Positions 1 through 7,640 of a stretch of DNA of 64,000 nt are shown one piece after another. The notes below the pieces were generated by a model. The model had not been told where the DNA came from. It was given only the letters and a program-made list of their open reading frames with translations, and did not search any database. Both the position numbers and the translations under genes were made by a program. Position 1 is the first letter of the stretch, and every line of letters starts with the position of its first letter. Source of the stretch: JANXQG01 sp964615095 (GTDB lineage Bacteria > Planctomycetota > Planctomycetia > Pirellulales > Thermoguttaceae); NCBI GenBank assembly GCA_964615095.1, contig CAZTPX010000004.1:89149-153148 (forward strand), in the 5' to 3' direction.

Positions 1-494
1 TGTGTCGGGAGCGCGTGCATGTCGAAGAGTGGCTACCGAAGGCTTCATTGGGCCACGGCAGTTTCGATCTGCGAATCGTCACGATCGACGGAGAGCCGCG
101 GCATACAGTCCTCCGTGAGGGGCGAAGCCCGATGACCAATTTGCACCTAGGAAGTCAACGCGGCGACGCGATCGCATGTCGAGAACGCTTGGGACCGGAG
201 CGATGGCATGAGATCCAAGTGACCTGCCGGCGAACGGCCGCTTTGTTTCCACGCACTCTCCACACGGGGCTGGATATTTGCATCACGCCCGACTGGGGCC
301 GTCACGCTGTTCTGGAGATCAACGCGTTTGGCGACTTGCTGCCGGGGGTACTCTGTAATGGATCGGACACTTATACGGCCGAAGTGGCCGCGGTCCTGGA
401 GCGATGCCGTTGTTGCCAGGTTCCAGAGAAACCCAAAATAATACGCGCGGGATTCGATAATCCCGACGATTACCGCCCCATCGTGGAAACGTAG
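1..494 (+). CDS. STM4014-family ATP-grasp protein, 3' part (5' end off window)
   Basis: The reading frame is open to the left edge (codons C-R-E-R precede the GTG at 15), so only about 163 C-terminal residues are present. The visible part has the look of an ATP-grasp C-terminal half: VEEWLPKA, a DLRIVTIDGEP strand, TNLHLG, and a metal/ATP-binding VLEINAFGDLLPG stretch close to the end. ATP-grasp enzymes join a carboxylate to an amine or thiol using ATP; the substrate is unknown here. It runs convergently into the radical SAM gene, with a 25-bp tail-to-tail overlap. The company of STM4011, STM4012, STM4013 and STM4015 relatives makes the STM4014 family the natural assignment. The ATP-grasp call is firm; the family name is inferred from context. 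Confidence 0.75.
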   Translation, partial: CRERVHVEEWLPKASLGHGSFDLRIVTIDGEPRHTVLREGRSPMTNLHLGSQRGDAIACRERLGPERWHEIQVTCRRTAALFPRTLHTGLDICITPDWGRHAVLEINAFGDLLPGVLCNGSDTYTAEVAAVLERCRCCQVPEKPKIIRAGFDNPDDYRPIVET

Positions 495-1336
495 GTCGGA
501 ATGCGTTCGAGCAAACCCTCCTGAAAGATCTCGTCGAGTTGCAGGTGGGCAAGATGGACGTAGCCGATGTGACAGTGGCATTCGGCGCGAGGGCAGGGAC
601 GCGGGCGGAGCGCCTGGTCCCATCCCGATTGATAGAGGTTACCTAGCGATTCCGCAACGAAGTGACAGCGACGGATGGTGCCGTCGCCATCTACGGCGAT
701 GACCTTGTGCCCCGTATGGCATGCCTCGTTGTGGCTGGCATGCGGGCAGAGGTTGAACGGGAACAGCGGGTCAATCGCCGTGAATCTCTCGGCCAGTTCC
801 GGTGAATAGTACCGCGCTACGTGCCTGTAGGCGTTGATCCACAAATAAACACGCGGTGGCAGGATTCCTCGAATCTGTTCTGCTTCGCCCAGGTGCTCGC
901 GCAGTCCGACCATGCCCACGCTATAACGCACGCCCAGCGCGTCGAGTGTGCGGCATTGTTCCAGAAACGACTCCCGTTGCACGTGTCGTGGATGGTAGGT
1001 ACACCAGAGCGCCAACTTCTCGGTATGGCAGGACCGCATCCATTCGAGCGAACACGAGAGATTGGTTTGAACGGCGACCTTGACGATCCCCGGCAGTTCG
1101 GTGAGACGTGCGATGGCGCGTTGATACCGGCCATGAGTCAGGACCTCGCCCGCGGGAGTGAAGAAGACGGCGATGCGATCGTCGCCACGTCCGGCGGCCC
1201 AGGCGACAAAGCGCGCCAACGAGGCCTCGTCGCCTGCATGGCTGGCGGCTGTCGAATCTTTGGCCAAGGAGCAATATGCGCAGCCGTAGTTGCAGCTTGC
1301 CAAGGGACCGCGGTACAGGATCGACAGGCTCAGCAT
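470..1336 (-). CDS. STM4011-family radical SAM protein
   Basis: 288 residues. The 4Fe-4S/SAM site is C15-x3-C19-x2-C22 (CNYGCAYC) near the N-terminus. The C-terminal third carries many extra Cys and His (CPHASHNEACHTGH, RRCHF, CPRAECHCH), like the auxiliary-cluster (SPASM/twitch-like) tails of radical SAM enzymes that modify peptides or make cofactors. It probably reductively cleaves SAM to start radical chemistry on an unknown substrate. Its start overlaps the end of the upstream radical SAM gene by 7 bp, so translation is coupled. It is the last gene of a four-gene same-strand block. The radical SAM class is certain; STM4011-family membership rests on gene order and general resemblance. Confidence 0.85.
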   Translation of the reverse strand: MLSLSILYRGPLASCNYGCAYCSLAKDSTAASHAGDEASLARFVAWAAGRGDDRIAVFFTPAGEVLTHGRYQRAIARLTELPGIVKVAVQTNLSCSLEWMRSCHTEKLALWCTYHPRHVQRESFLEQCRTLDALGVRYSVGMVGLREHLGEAEQIRGILPPRVYLWINAYRHVARYYSPELAERFTAIDPLFPFNLCPHASHNEACHTGHKVIAVDGDGTIRRCHFVAESLGNLYQSGWDQALRPRPCPRAECHCHIGYVHLAHLQLDEIFQEGLLERIPTYVSTMGR

Positions 1337-2649
1337 GGCACGTAAGCCTCCATCAACTGCCGTACTTTAGCCGAGTAGAGCCAAGGCCCGATGGCGTCGG
1401 ACCGCGCCAGACCGCGAGGGGTCAACCGTAAGCGATCGGAGTCGGCCTCGATCAACCCGTGCTGCGCAAGCGTCTGGAGTTCCGGCAGATCGGCCATGGA
1501 ATCGGAGCCGAAACGAGCGACATAAGCGGCCCGGGCCAGTCCTTGGCATTCCAGAAGGCTCAACAACACGTAGCGGCGACGCTGATCCTCATCGTTGAGT
1601 CGAAAACCGTGATCGGCCCAGTCGAACGAATCGGCCGTGCGCGCGGCGTACCACTCGATCGTTTCGCGGACCTGGCGCTGGGCGACTGCAAAAGGCGTGG
1701 AATAGTGCAAAGCGCGGGTGTAGGAGCGAGCCCCACAGCCCAGCCCAATCGTCCCGTCCTCCTGGCAGCGATAGGGCGGGCTTTCCTGCGGCGGCGCATG
1801 AGGCGCTCGAAACATCCGCATCGAACGCTGCACATAGCCCCGATCGAGAAGCGCTTCCCGCCCTAGAAGATAGGCTTCCGCACGCCAGTCCTCCTGCCGG
1901 CTAGGTTGCCCTGCCAAGCCCGTAAGGGGTCGCACGTAGAGCGGATAGAGGAAAACCTCTTCAGGCCGCCACGCCAATGTTGCACGGAGGGATTCCTGCC
2001 AGCTTTCCGTAGTCTGCCCGGGAATGCCGTACATCAAATCGACGTTGAGCACGGGGAAATCGATGTCGCGGATCGCTTGAAGGGCCTCCTCCACCAACTT
2101 CCGTGGTTGCGGACGGCCAAGTTCGATAGCTTCCTGCGAATTGAATGTCTGCACACCAATGCTCAGTCGGCTGACGCCAAACCGCCGCAACCGCGCCAAC
2201 TTATCGCTGGCGGCCGTGGACGGCGAGACCTCAACCGAAGCCGGGACGGCAATGGTCGAAGCCCCCATGATCTTCGCGGCGGCCATCAGCAATCGCTCCA
2301 ACTCCGCCAGGTCGAGGAGCGTAGGCGTGCCGCCTCCGATCGCCAACCGCGCAAACCGCGCACCGTCCATCGCCGCACAAACGCGATCCGCTTGCCTTGC
2401 GATGGCGTCAAGATATCTGGAGACCAGCACGTTCTTGGCCCCGCTCAGGCTAAATAAATTGCAGTAGCCACAACGGTGCTCGCAGAAGGGCACGTGGAGG
2501 TACAGGAACAGCGATCGGCGGTCTTCGGCTGCCCAAAGGTCGCGCAAGAGTACAGGTCGATCCAGCGGTCGATGCGCCGTCTTGTGGGGATATGAATAGG
2601 TATAGGCCACAAGCGGAGGACCGTCGAGCACTTTGGCAAGTCCCGTCAT
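1330..2649 (-). CDS. STM4012-family HemW-like radical SAM protein
   Basis: 439 residues with C56-x3-C60-x2-C63 (CEHRCGYC) after an FLYLHVPFC strand, the arrangement seen in coproporphyrinogen-dehydrogenase/HemW-like radical SAM proteins. GGGTPTLL (the SAM-binding glycine motif), GVQTF and DLMYGIPGQT are also typical of that superfamily. A HemW-like winged C-terminal region follows (residues about 340-439). Because it sits in an STM4011-4015 cassette it is better called STM4012-like than a porphyrin enzyme. Its ATG overlaps the stop of the hydrolase gene upstream by 4 bp, and its end overlaps the next radical SAM gene, so all three are translationally coupled. Confidence 0.87.
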   Translation of the reverse strand: MTGLAKVLDGPPLVAYTYSYPHKTAHRPLDRPVLLRDLWAAEDRRSLFLYLHVPFCEHRCGYCNLFSLSGAKNVLVSRYLDAIARQADRVCAAMDGARFARLAIGGGTPTLLDLAELERLLMAAAKIMGASTIAVPASVEVSPSTAASDKLARLRRFGVSRLSIGVQTFNSQEAIELGRPQPRKLVEEALQAIRDIDFPVLNVDLMYGIPGQTTESWQESLRATLAWRPEEVFLYPLYVRPLTGLAGQPSRQEDWRAEAYLLGREALLDRGYVQRSMRMFRAPHAPPQESPPYRCQEDGTIGLGCGARSYTRALHYSTPFAVAQRQVRETIEWYAARTADSFDWADHGFRLNDEDQRRRYVLLSLLECQGLARAAYVARFGSDSMADLPELQTLAQHGLIEADSDRLRLTPRGLARSDAIGPWLYSAKVRQLMEAYVPC

Positions 2650-3464
2650 GCAGTTGGCTCCCCCTGCTTCGACAACAAGAACTCCGCGTAGGGCACATCC
2701 CAGACGACCGGATGCGATAGCCGGTGACCATGGTAGCCATCCTCGCCGTAGGCCGTGCCATGATCCGAACAGACAATGCAGAGCAACGGAGCGCGTCGAC
2801 GCATCGAGTCCACCAGCGTCGGCAAATGGCGATCCACATAGGCCAAAGCGGCAGACTGGGTCTCAGGGGAGTCCTGGCTTGCGCCGGGCAGAAAGATACA
2901 GTTGGGCTGATGCAAAGCCGAGACGTTCAAGAACAGAAACACCCGCCGAGCGTCCGGCAACCGTTTCAGGGCGGCGATTGCCGTGGCGACTTGGTCCTCG
3001 GTCGAGTGAGGGCTGGTCACGCCCAAGTCCTCGCTCCAGTAGCTTTCCGCAAACCAGCCGGGCAGGACGCTGCCCAGCGGCGACTGTTTGTTGAAAAAGC
3101 CGACGCCTCCGATGCAAACCGTATGGTATCCACGGCCGGCGAGGCCGGCGACGATGTTCGGCGCATCGAAGACGCACGTCTGCGGCGCAATGGTCTCGCT
3201 GCCGGAAAAGAGCAGGGCAAACAAACGCGGGTGCGGGCCGGGCCGCGTGGGCGTGGGCAAGAATCCGGCGAAGAATGCCTGGTGCGCCGCATAGGTGAAG
3301 TTTCCCGGCGTATGACGCCGCTCCCAACCGTCCGACGGCAACCATTGGGCCAAATTGGGTGTCCGGCCTTCGTACAACGACCGCTGGGCAACATCGAAGC
3401 GTAACGTATCGAGTGTGATCAGCAGCAGATCACAGTCTCCGATCAGCCGATTGATGTCGAGCAT
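2646..3464 (-). CDS. STM4013-family hydrolase of the alkaline phosphatase/sulfatase fold
   Basis: 272 residues. The N-terminus has the metal-binding opening of the superfamily (LLITLDTLRFDVA) followed by TPNLAQW and an FTYAAHQAFFAGFLP segment in the position where sulfatases carry their nucleophile. A second metal site, CSDHGTAYGEDG with HGH downstream, lies near the C-terminus. It probably hydrolyses or transfers a phosphate or sulfate group. No signal peptide is visible, so it is cytoplasmic, unlike the many exported planctomycete sulfatases. No C/S-x-P-S-R formylglycine motif is seen, so it is not a standard sulfatase. It lies 12 bp after the LRR-like gene and overlaps the downstream radical SAM gene by 4 bp. 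Confidence 0.82.
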   Translation of the reverse strand: MLDINRLIGDCDLLLITLDTLRFDVAQRSLYEGRTPNLAQWLPSDGWERRHTPGNFTYAAHQAFFAGFLPTPTRPGPHPRLFALLFSGSETIAPQTCVFDAPNIVAGLAGRGYHTVCIGGVGFFNKQSPLGSVLPGWFAESYWSEDLGVTSPHSTEDQVATAIAALKRLPDARRVFLFLNVSALHQPNCIFLPGASQDSPETQSAALAYVDRHLPTLVDSMRRRAPLLCIVCSDHGTAYGEDGYHGHRLSHPVVWDVPYAEFLLSKQGEPTA

Positions 3465-3476
3465 GGCGCTGGGCCG

Positions 3477-4412
3477 TTATTCGGCCACCGAAACGTAGCG
3501 GTGGATCTCCCCGCGATATTCATCGGGCTCTCTGCGATCGTCGGCGTTCAGGAGAACGCCCGTCTTCCGCAACTGATCGCTGAGGGCCTCCGACACGTAG
3601 TGGTGATGAATATCAAGCAGCGACAGACGCCCGAGATAGGGCGAGGCCAAAAGCGCCTTGGCTCCTTCGTCGGTCAACGTGCCCAGCGACAGGTCGAGCG
3701 TGGTGATCCGTTGCATGACGGGGGCAATCGCCACGGCCGCCGCAACCTCGTCGGCGATGCAGCTATCGCGCAAACCAAGGTAGCGCAGCTTCGGAAACTT
3801 CTGTCCGGATAGAATGGGAACCAGATCCTCAGGACGGGTCGTGGCCCCATACCCGTCGTCGCCCAGCCACAACTCCAGTTGCTGCAACTCGCGTAGTTCC
3901 GCCGCGCCGACCTCGCGAACCACCTCGCCGGCCAACCCGCCGGACTCGATCACCAGCGACTTCAAGCATGCGAGCTTTAGCGTCCCGAGACTCAGGCCTT
4001 CGCCGCCGCGGACACGAAAATGCTCTAATTGGGGATAGGCGTTCCAAAGTGGCGATAGGTCCGACAAGTGGATCCACGAAATCTCGCTCTCTTCGGAAAT
4101 CATCTCGCCAATGAACAGGGCGGTCAGTTTCGGAAGCTTGTCGCGAGCGGCCACCAAGGCTTCGACGACCGGCTCCGAGGCGTTGCCCATTCCCGCGCCT
4201 CCCCAATCGCCTACCACGAGCGCGGTCGCGTGCCGGGCCAGCGGGTCGCCCAGAAAACGGGCGAACAAGTCCGGAAACGTTGCGCCGTCCTCGTGCGCGT
4301 CGTAGTCGATCGAAAAATGATAGGCCGTCTCTTCCGGATTCTCAATTCGGCTCTGCCCGTCGTAGGGCTGGATTCTCTTGCCCGCAAATTCCGTTTCGTG
4401 CTGTGAGATCAT
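3477..4412 (-). CDS. STM4015-family leucine-rich-repeat-like protein
   Basis: 311 residues. The N-terminal third is a mixed domain (FSIDYDAHEDG, then VVGDWGGAGMGNAS). From about residue 90 regularly spaced segments of the type 'L.KL..L..LGLRDS' and 'ITTLDLSLGTLTDEGAKALL' look like irregular leucine-rich repeats, suited to protein binding. No catalytic motif was seen. An AGAGGAAC ribosome-binding site precedes the ATG. It is the first long gene of the block LRR-like/hydrolase/rSAM/rSAM, with only 12 bp to the hydrolase gene. STM4015 membership is inferred from the repeats and context. Confidence 0.75.
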   Translation of the reverse strand: MISQHETEFAGKRIQPYDGQSRIENPEETAYHFSIDYDAHEDGATFPDLFARFLGDPLARHATALVVGDWGGAGMGNASEPVVEALVAARDKLPKLTALFIGEMISEESEISWIHLSDLSPLWNAYPQLEHFRVRGGEGLSLGTLKLACLKSLVIESGGLAGEVVREVGAAELRELQQLELWLGDDGYGATTRPEDLVPILSGQKFPKLRYLGLRDSCIADEVAAAVAIAPVMQRITTLDLSLGTLTDEGAKALLASPYLGRLSLLDIHHHYVSEALSDQLRKTGVLLNADDRREPDEYRGEIHRYVSVAE

Positions 4413-4415
4413 GTC

Positions 4416-4565
4416 CTAGGTTCCTCTTGGTGGAGTTTGATTGCCCATCCTATTATGCGAACCTAAGATGAGCTCCGCAAGAGCGTGCGCAAGAAGATCC
4501 AATCGCTGGAGCGCGCGAGCGCCGATTTCGGCCTCGAAGAGTCTGACGAGATCGTAATAAGGCAT
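4416..4565 (-). CDS. possible 49-residue protein just upstream of the STM4015-like gene
   Basis: An ATG at 4565 opens a 49-codon frame rich in Leu, Ala and Glu (MPYYDLVRLFEAEIGARALQ, then RLDLLAHALAELI), which would form an amphipathic helix pair. Its TAG stop lies 3 nt before the ATG of the next gene, and its last codons contain that gene's ribosome-binding site, as in a coupled leader gene. It starts 26 bp after the Crp-type regulator on the same strand. The ribosome-binding site (CGGGAA) is weak and no family is recognised, so it could be chance. Confidence 0.32.
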   Translation of the reverse strand: MPYYDLVRLFEAEIGARALQRLDLLAHALAELILGSHNRMGNQTPPRGT

Positions 4566-4591
4566 TTCCCGAGCACAGTGGACGAAGCCGG

Positions 4592-5323
4592 TCAGTTCGT
4601 CACGATGGAATCGTACGCGGTCTTGGCAAGCCGGTAGCACTCGCAACTGGCGGATTCCAGGCCCCGCCGGTTGAGGACCTTGATGGTTCCCCGCCGATAC
4701 TCGATGAACTCCGCCGCCTGGAGTGCCCGGGCAGCGAGGGTTATCGACTGACGGCGAACGCCGAGCATCTGGCCCAGCAATTCCTGGGTGAGTGGGAACT
4801 CGTCTGCTCCGACGCAGTCGTGCGCCATGAGCAACCGCCGGCAAACCCGCTGCTCGGTCGTGTGGACCGTGTTGCAGGCCAGCGTTTGGCTGGCGAAGGA
4901 CAGGCAGTAGGCCGCGTATCTCTTGATCAGGCTGTCGAGCAATCCACCGGCTCTCATCATCTCCACGAAGCAGCGCACGGGAATGCGCAGCCCTTCGCAA
5001 CGAACTACGGAGACCACCGTGAAGGGGCTGAATTCGAGACCCAACGCCCGGTGGATACCCACCATACCTTCCTTGCCGATCGTCGTCGCTTCGATCTGTC
5101 GGCCTTCCGCCAACGGGACGACGTGGCAACAGCACCCGCTGGTAGGAAAGTAGACGTGGGATATGGGACCGTGCTGCCGGTACACCGTTTGCCCTTGCGG
5201 AAGTTCTACGTGCTGCCCCTGGGAAGTAAGCCGCTTGGACTCGTCTTCCGGCAACCGGTCGAGCAGACGGTTACCCGTCCTGTGACTGCGGACATCGATG
5301 AACACCTTCGACAGCCTCTTCAA
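4592..5323 (-). CDS. Crp/Fnr-family transcriptional regulator
   Basis: 243 residues. An N-terminal cyclic-nucleotide-binding-like beta barrel (NRLLDRLP..., LPQGQTVYRQHGPISHVYFP, residues about 20-130) is followed by the long dimer helix and a winged HTH (FPLTQELLGQMLGVRRQSIT, about 180-215). The barrel lacks the FGE.aLl..RaA phosphate-binding cassette of true cAMP receptors and the N-terminal Fnr cysteines, so the ligand is unknown. The short C-terminal tail with SCECY is common in this subgroup. An AAGGTG site 5 nt before the ATG supports this start. It diverges from the hybrid kinase and points towards the STM4015-4011 block, so it may regulate either. Confidence 0.88.
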   Translation of the reverse strand: MKRLSKVFIDVRSHRTGNRLLDRLPEDESKRLTSQGQHVELPQGQTVYRQHGPISHVYFPTSGCCCHVVPLAEGRQIEATTIGKEGMVGIHRALGLEFSPFTVVSVVRCEGLRIPVRCFVEMMRAGGLLDSLIKRYAAYCLSFASQTLACNTVHTTEQRVCRRLLMAHDCVGADEFPLTQELLGQMLGVRRQSITLAARALQAAEFIEYRRGTIKVLNRRGLESASCECYRLAKTAYDSIVTN

Positions 5324-5618
5324 CTGGATTGCCTTCTTGCAACCGGTCGTATTTTACATATTAAAAAATGCGAAAAACATAAGGTTTTTCCCTATGTCAA
5401 CTACCGGACAGACAGCAATAAGTCGTTCGCTGATAATGGATCTTCTACTTTGCTTGAAAGGCGTACGGGATTTCCCTAGGCTGCGGTAGGTTTTCTTCTT
5501 GCCCTGTTAAGGAGAGCCACGAATCGCCTACAATTACCAGAGGCCGCACTTGATCCCGCTGGCGATGGAACACATCGCAAGCTCGTCAGCAGCGGCACGC
5601 CGATTCGAGGATAGGGCC
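5324..5618. promoter_or_regulatory. divergent promoter region between the Crp-type regulator and the kinase
   Basis: This gap is unusually AT-rich for the window, especially 5350-5400, and must hold the promoters of both divergent genes. A TTGACA hexamer on the minus strand at 5395-5400 is a candidate -35 for the regulator gene, but no convincing -10 lies 16-18 bp below it. AAGGAGAG at about 5510 looks like a ribosome-binding site without a nearby start codon. No CRP-type palindrome was found. Confidence 0.35.
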
Positions 5619-6968
5619 ATGAACGAGAGGGAAGCGGCGAATGCGGTAGCCCCTCAAATGGACGAATTGCGTCGCCAGGCGGAACAGCGTCTGCGCAGCC
5701 AGAAAGTCCGACCTGTCGAGGGCATGACGGAAGCCGAAGCGCGGGCCTTGGTCCACGAATTGCAGGTGCATCAGATCGAACTGGAGATGTTGAAAGCGGC
5801 CAAGGACGCCGCCGAGCAGGCTAACCGTGCCAAGGACCGTTTCCTGGCCGTCTTGAGCCACGAACTGCGCACGCCGCTGACGCCCGTAGTGATGGGCTTA
5901 TCGATGCTGCAGGACCGGCTGGACCTCGACCCGCCGCTGCGCGAGATGCTGGAAATGGTCCGCCGCAACGTGGAATTCGAAGCGCGGCTGATCGACGACT
6001 TGCTGGACGTCTCGCGGATCGCGCAGGGCAAGGTCGAATTGACCCGCAGTGCCGTCGACTTGAGCACGGTCATCCAGCGGGCAATCGAGGTCTGCAAAGC
6101 GGGCATCCAGGAACGCGGACTGCACTTGGGCGTGGAAATGGGAGCGGCCGGGCCGTATTGGGTCGAGGCTGACGTGCCTCGGCTACAGCAGGTTTTCTGG
6201 AATCTATTGCAGAACGCGATCAAGGTCACGCCCCGGGGCGGGTGTGTGGGCATCCGCTGCGGGCCGAGCGAGGCGCACGTGCTCATCGAGGTCTGCGACA
6301 GCGGGATCGGCATCGAGCCAGAATCGCTCGCGCGGATTTTCCAGGCCTTCGAGCAGGCGGAGCGCTCGATCACAAGGAAATTCGGCGGCCTAGGCCTGGG
6401 ATTGGCCATCAGCCGCGCGTTGGTCGAGTTGCACGGTGGCCAGATCGAGGCGCACAGCGCGGGTCTGGGCAAGGGCGCAACGTTCCGTGTACGGCTACCG
6501 TTGACCGCGCCTCCCGAGGTTCTCGTCGCAGGTAAGCCGGTGGAAGCGAGCGAACGCGCTGCCTCCGAAGCGGGTGCCGTCCGCCCCTTGCGGATCCTGC
6601 TAGTGGAAGACCACCCCGTCACGTCGGAACTCTTGCGGAAGGTGCTGACTAGCGACGGCCATGCGGTGGAAACGGCGGGCGACGTGGCCACTGGTTTGGA
6701 ACTGGCCGGCCGACAGACTTTCGACCTGCTCCTCAGCGATCTTGGCCTGCCGGACGGCAGCGGCTATGACCTGATTCGGCAACTGCGCCAACGGGGGCAC
6801 GCGTTTCCGGCCATCGCCCTGAGCGGCTATGGGCAGGGGGACGATCTCCAGCGGAGTCATGCAGCGGGCTTCGCGGCGCACCTCACGAAACCCGCCTCCC
6901 GCAGGGCCGTAGTCGAGGCTGTCGCGGCGGTTGCCGCGAGGACAGGGACGGGGCGAACGGGGGGATAG
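5619..6968 (+). CDS. hybrid sensor histidine kinase/response regulator
   Basis: 449 residues from the ATG at 5619, which has GAGG 8 nt upstream; the in-frame ATG at 5550 would add 23 residues and is less likely. Order: a coiled lead-in with the HELQVHQIELEM motif (46-57), a HisKA domain with H81 in SHELRTPLTP, a HATPase_c domain (N box LLQNAIKVTP, G1 DSGIGIEP, F box then GGLGLGLA), and a C-terminal receiver domain (LRILLVEDHP, phospho-acceptor D374 in SDLGLPDG, K424). There is no membrane segment or PAS domain, so it is a soluble kinase whose signal probably comes from a partner. No HTH output is fused. It converges on csrA, stop to stop with 22 bp between. Confidence 0.9.
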   Translation: MNEREAANAVAPQMDELRRQAEQRLRSQKVRPVEGMTEAEARALVHELQVHQIELEMLKAAKDAAEQANRAKDRFLAVLSHELRTPLTPVVMGLSMLQDRLDLDPPLREMLEMVRRNVEFEARLIDDLLDVSRIAQGKVELTRSAVDLSTVIQRAIEVCKAGIQERGLHLGVEMGAAGPYWVEADVPRLQQVFWNLLQNAIKVTPRGGCVGIRCGPSEAHVLIEVCDSGIGIEPESLARIFQAFEQAERSITRKFGGLGLGLAISRALVELHGGQIEAHSAGLGKGATFRVRLPLTAPPEVLVAGKPVEASERAASEAGAVRPLRILLVEDHPVTSELLRKVLTSDGHAVETAGDVATGLELAGRQTFDLLLSDLGLPDGSGYDLIRQLRQRGHAFPAIALSGYGQGDDLQRSHAAGFAAHLTKPASRRAVVEAVAAVAARTGTGRTGG

Positions 6969-6990
6969 CCTCTAACTTTTTTTCCGCCGA

Positions 6991-7191
6991 TCAGCCCAGG
7001 GCCGCTTCGGCATAAGCGCCAAAGGGCAGGCGGTGCTCGATCTGCTCAAAGATTTCGGCGCGATGGATGGGGGCATCGCCCGGCGCAACAAAGCCGAGTT
7101 TCACTCGGTTGCCCTGCACTGCCAGAACGGTCACGGTGATATTGTCCGCAATCACGATCGCTTCGCCGCACTTTCGACTGAGCACCAACAT
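6991..7191 (-). CDS. csrA: carbon storage regulator CsrA
   Basis: 66 residues starting MLVLSRKCGEAIVIADNITV, the signature opening of CsrA, an RNA-binding dimer that blocks or stabilises mRNAs by binding AGGA/GGA in hairpin loops and leaders. The start at 7191 is fixed by AAGGAGG 7 nt upstream; a start at 7221 would translate this site (IKEE) and is wrong. The conserved strand GNRVKLGFVAPGDAPIHRAE, with the Arg of the RNA-binding edge, is intact. It stands alone, converging with the histidine kinase. Confidence 0.95.
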   Translation of the reverse strand: MLVLSRKCGEAIVIADNITVTVLAVQGNRVKLGFVAPGDAPIHRAEIFEQIEHRLPFGAYAEAALG

Positions 7192-7640
7192 TTCGTATTC
7201 CTCCTTGATTTGAAAAACCACTGCTTTCGAGACTTCCTTGCAGCAGCCGTTTACGGGTTCGACTGCCGGCGGTGGGCCGCATTAGCTCAACCGCACGAGT
7301 GCCAGTTTACCATGCCAGGGAAAGAGTTCTATCCTCAATGATCCGCAAACCACCCTAAGGGAAAGTTTGGGTTTTCTTCAGGATTCCCCTTACCGCGCAG
7401 GAGTAGTGGCCTGAGCGAAGATGAAGCCCGCCTCTGGGGCTAGTGCGAACTCTGGTTCAGGCCGTGCGCTTTTCTCTTGGACGCGCCCGATTTTGCCGAT
7501 TTTTGTTGCCAAGGGCGCCATGTACTCATGGCCTCCGCCGCTTTTCGTTAGCTCCTGGTGCTGGCGAGGATTGCGCTCTGCCTGGTCTTGCTGCTGGGGA
7601 TCGTGAATGGCCTCCGTCACAGCGGCCATGTACTGAGTAC
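7192..7640. other. gap of 449 bp without a convincing gene
   Basis: It holds the csrA leader with its strong ribosome-binding site and, towards the far end, a short TACTGAGTACTCAGT palindrome (about 7630-7644) that resembles the core of the larger repeats at 25796 and 36239. A 79-codon minus-strand frame (7390-7629) has no ribosome-binding site or recognisable product. Nothing else is seen. Confidence 0.5.

Noticed and set aside
7390..7629. 79-codon minus-strand frame in the gap after csrA
   Set aside because: No ribosome-binding site, no hydrophobic or domain pattern, not linked to a neighbour.
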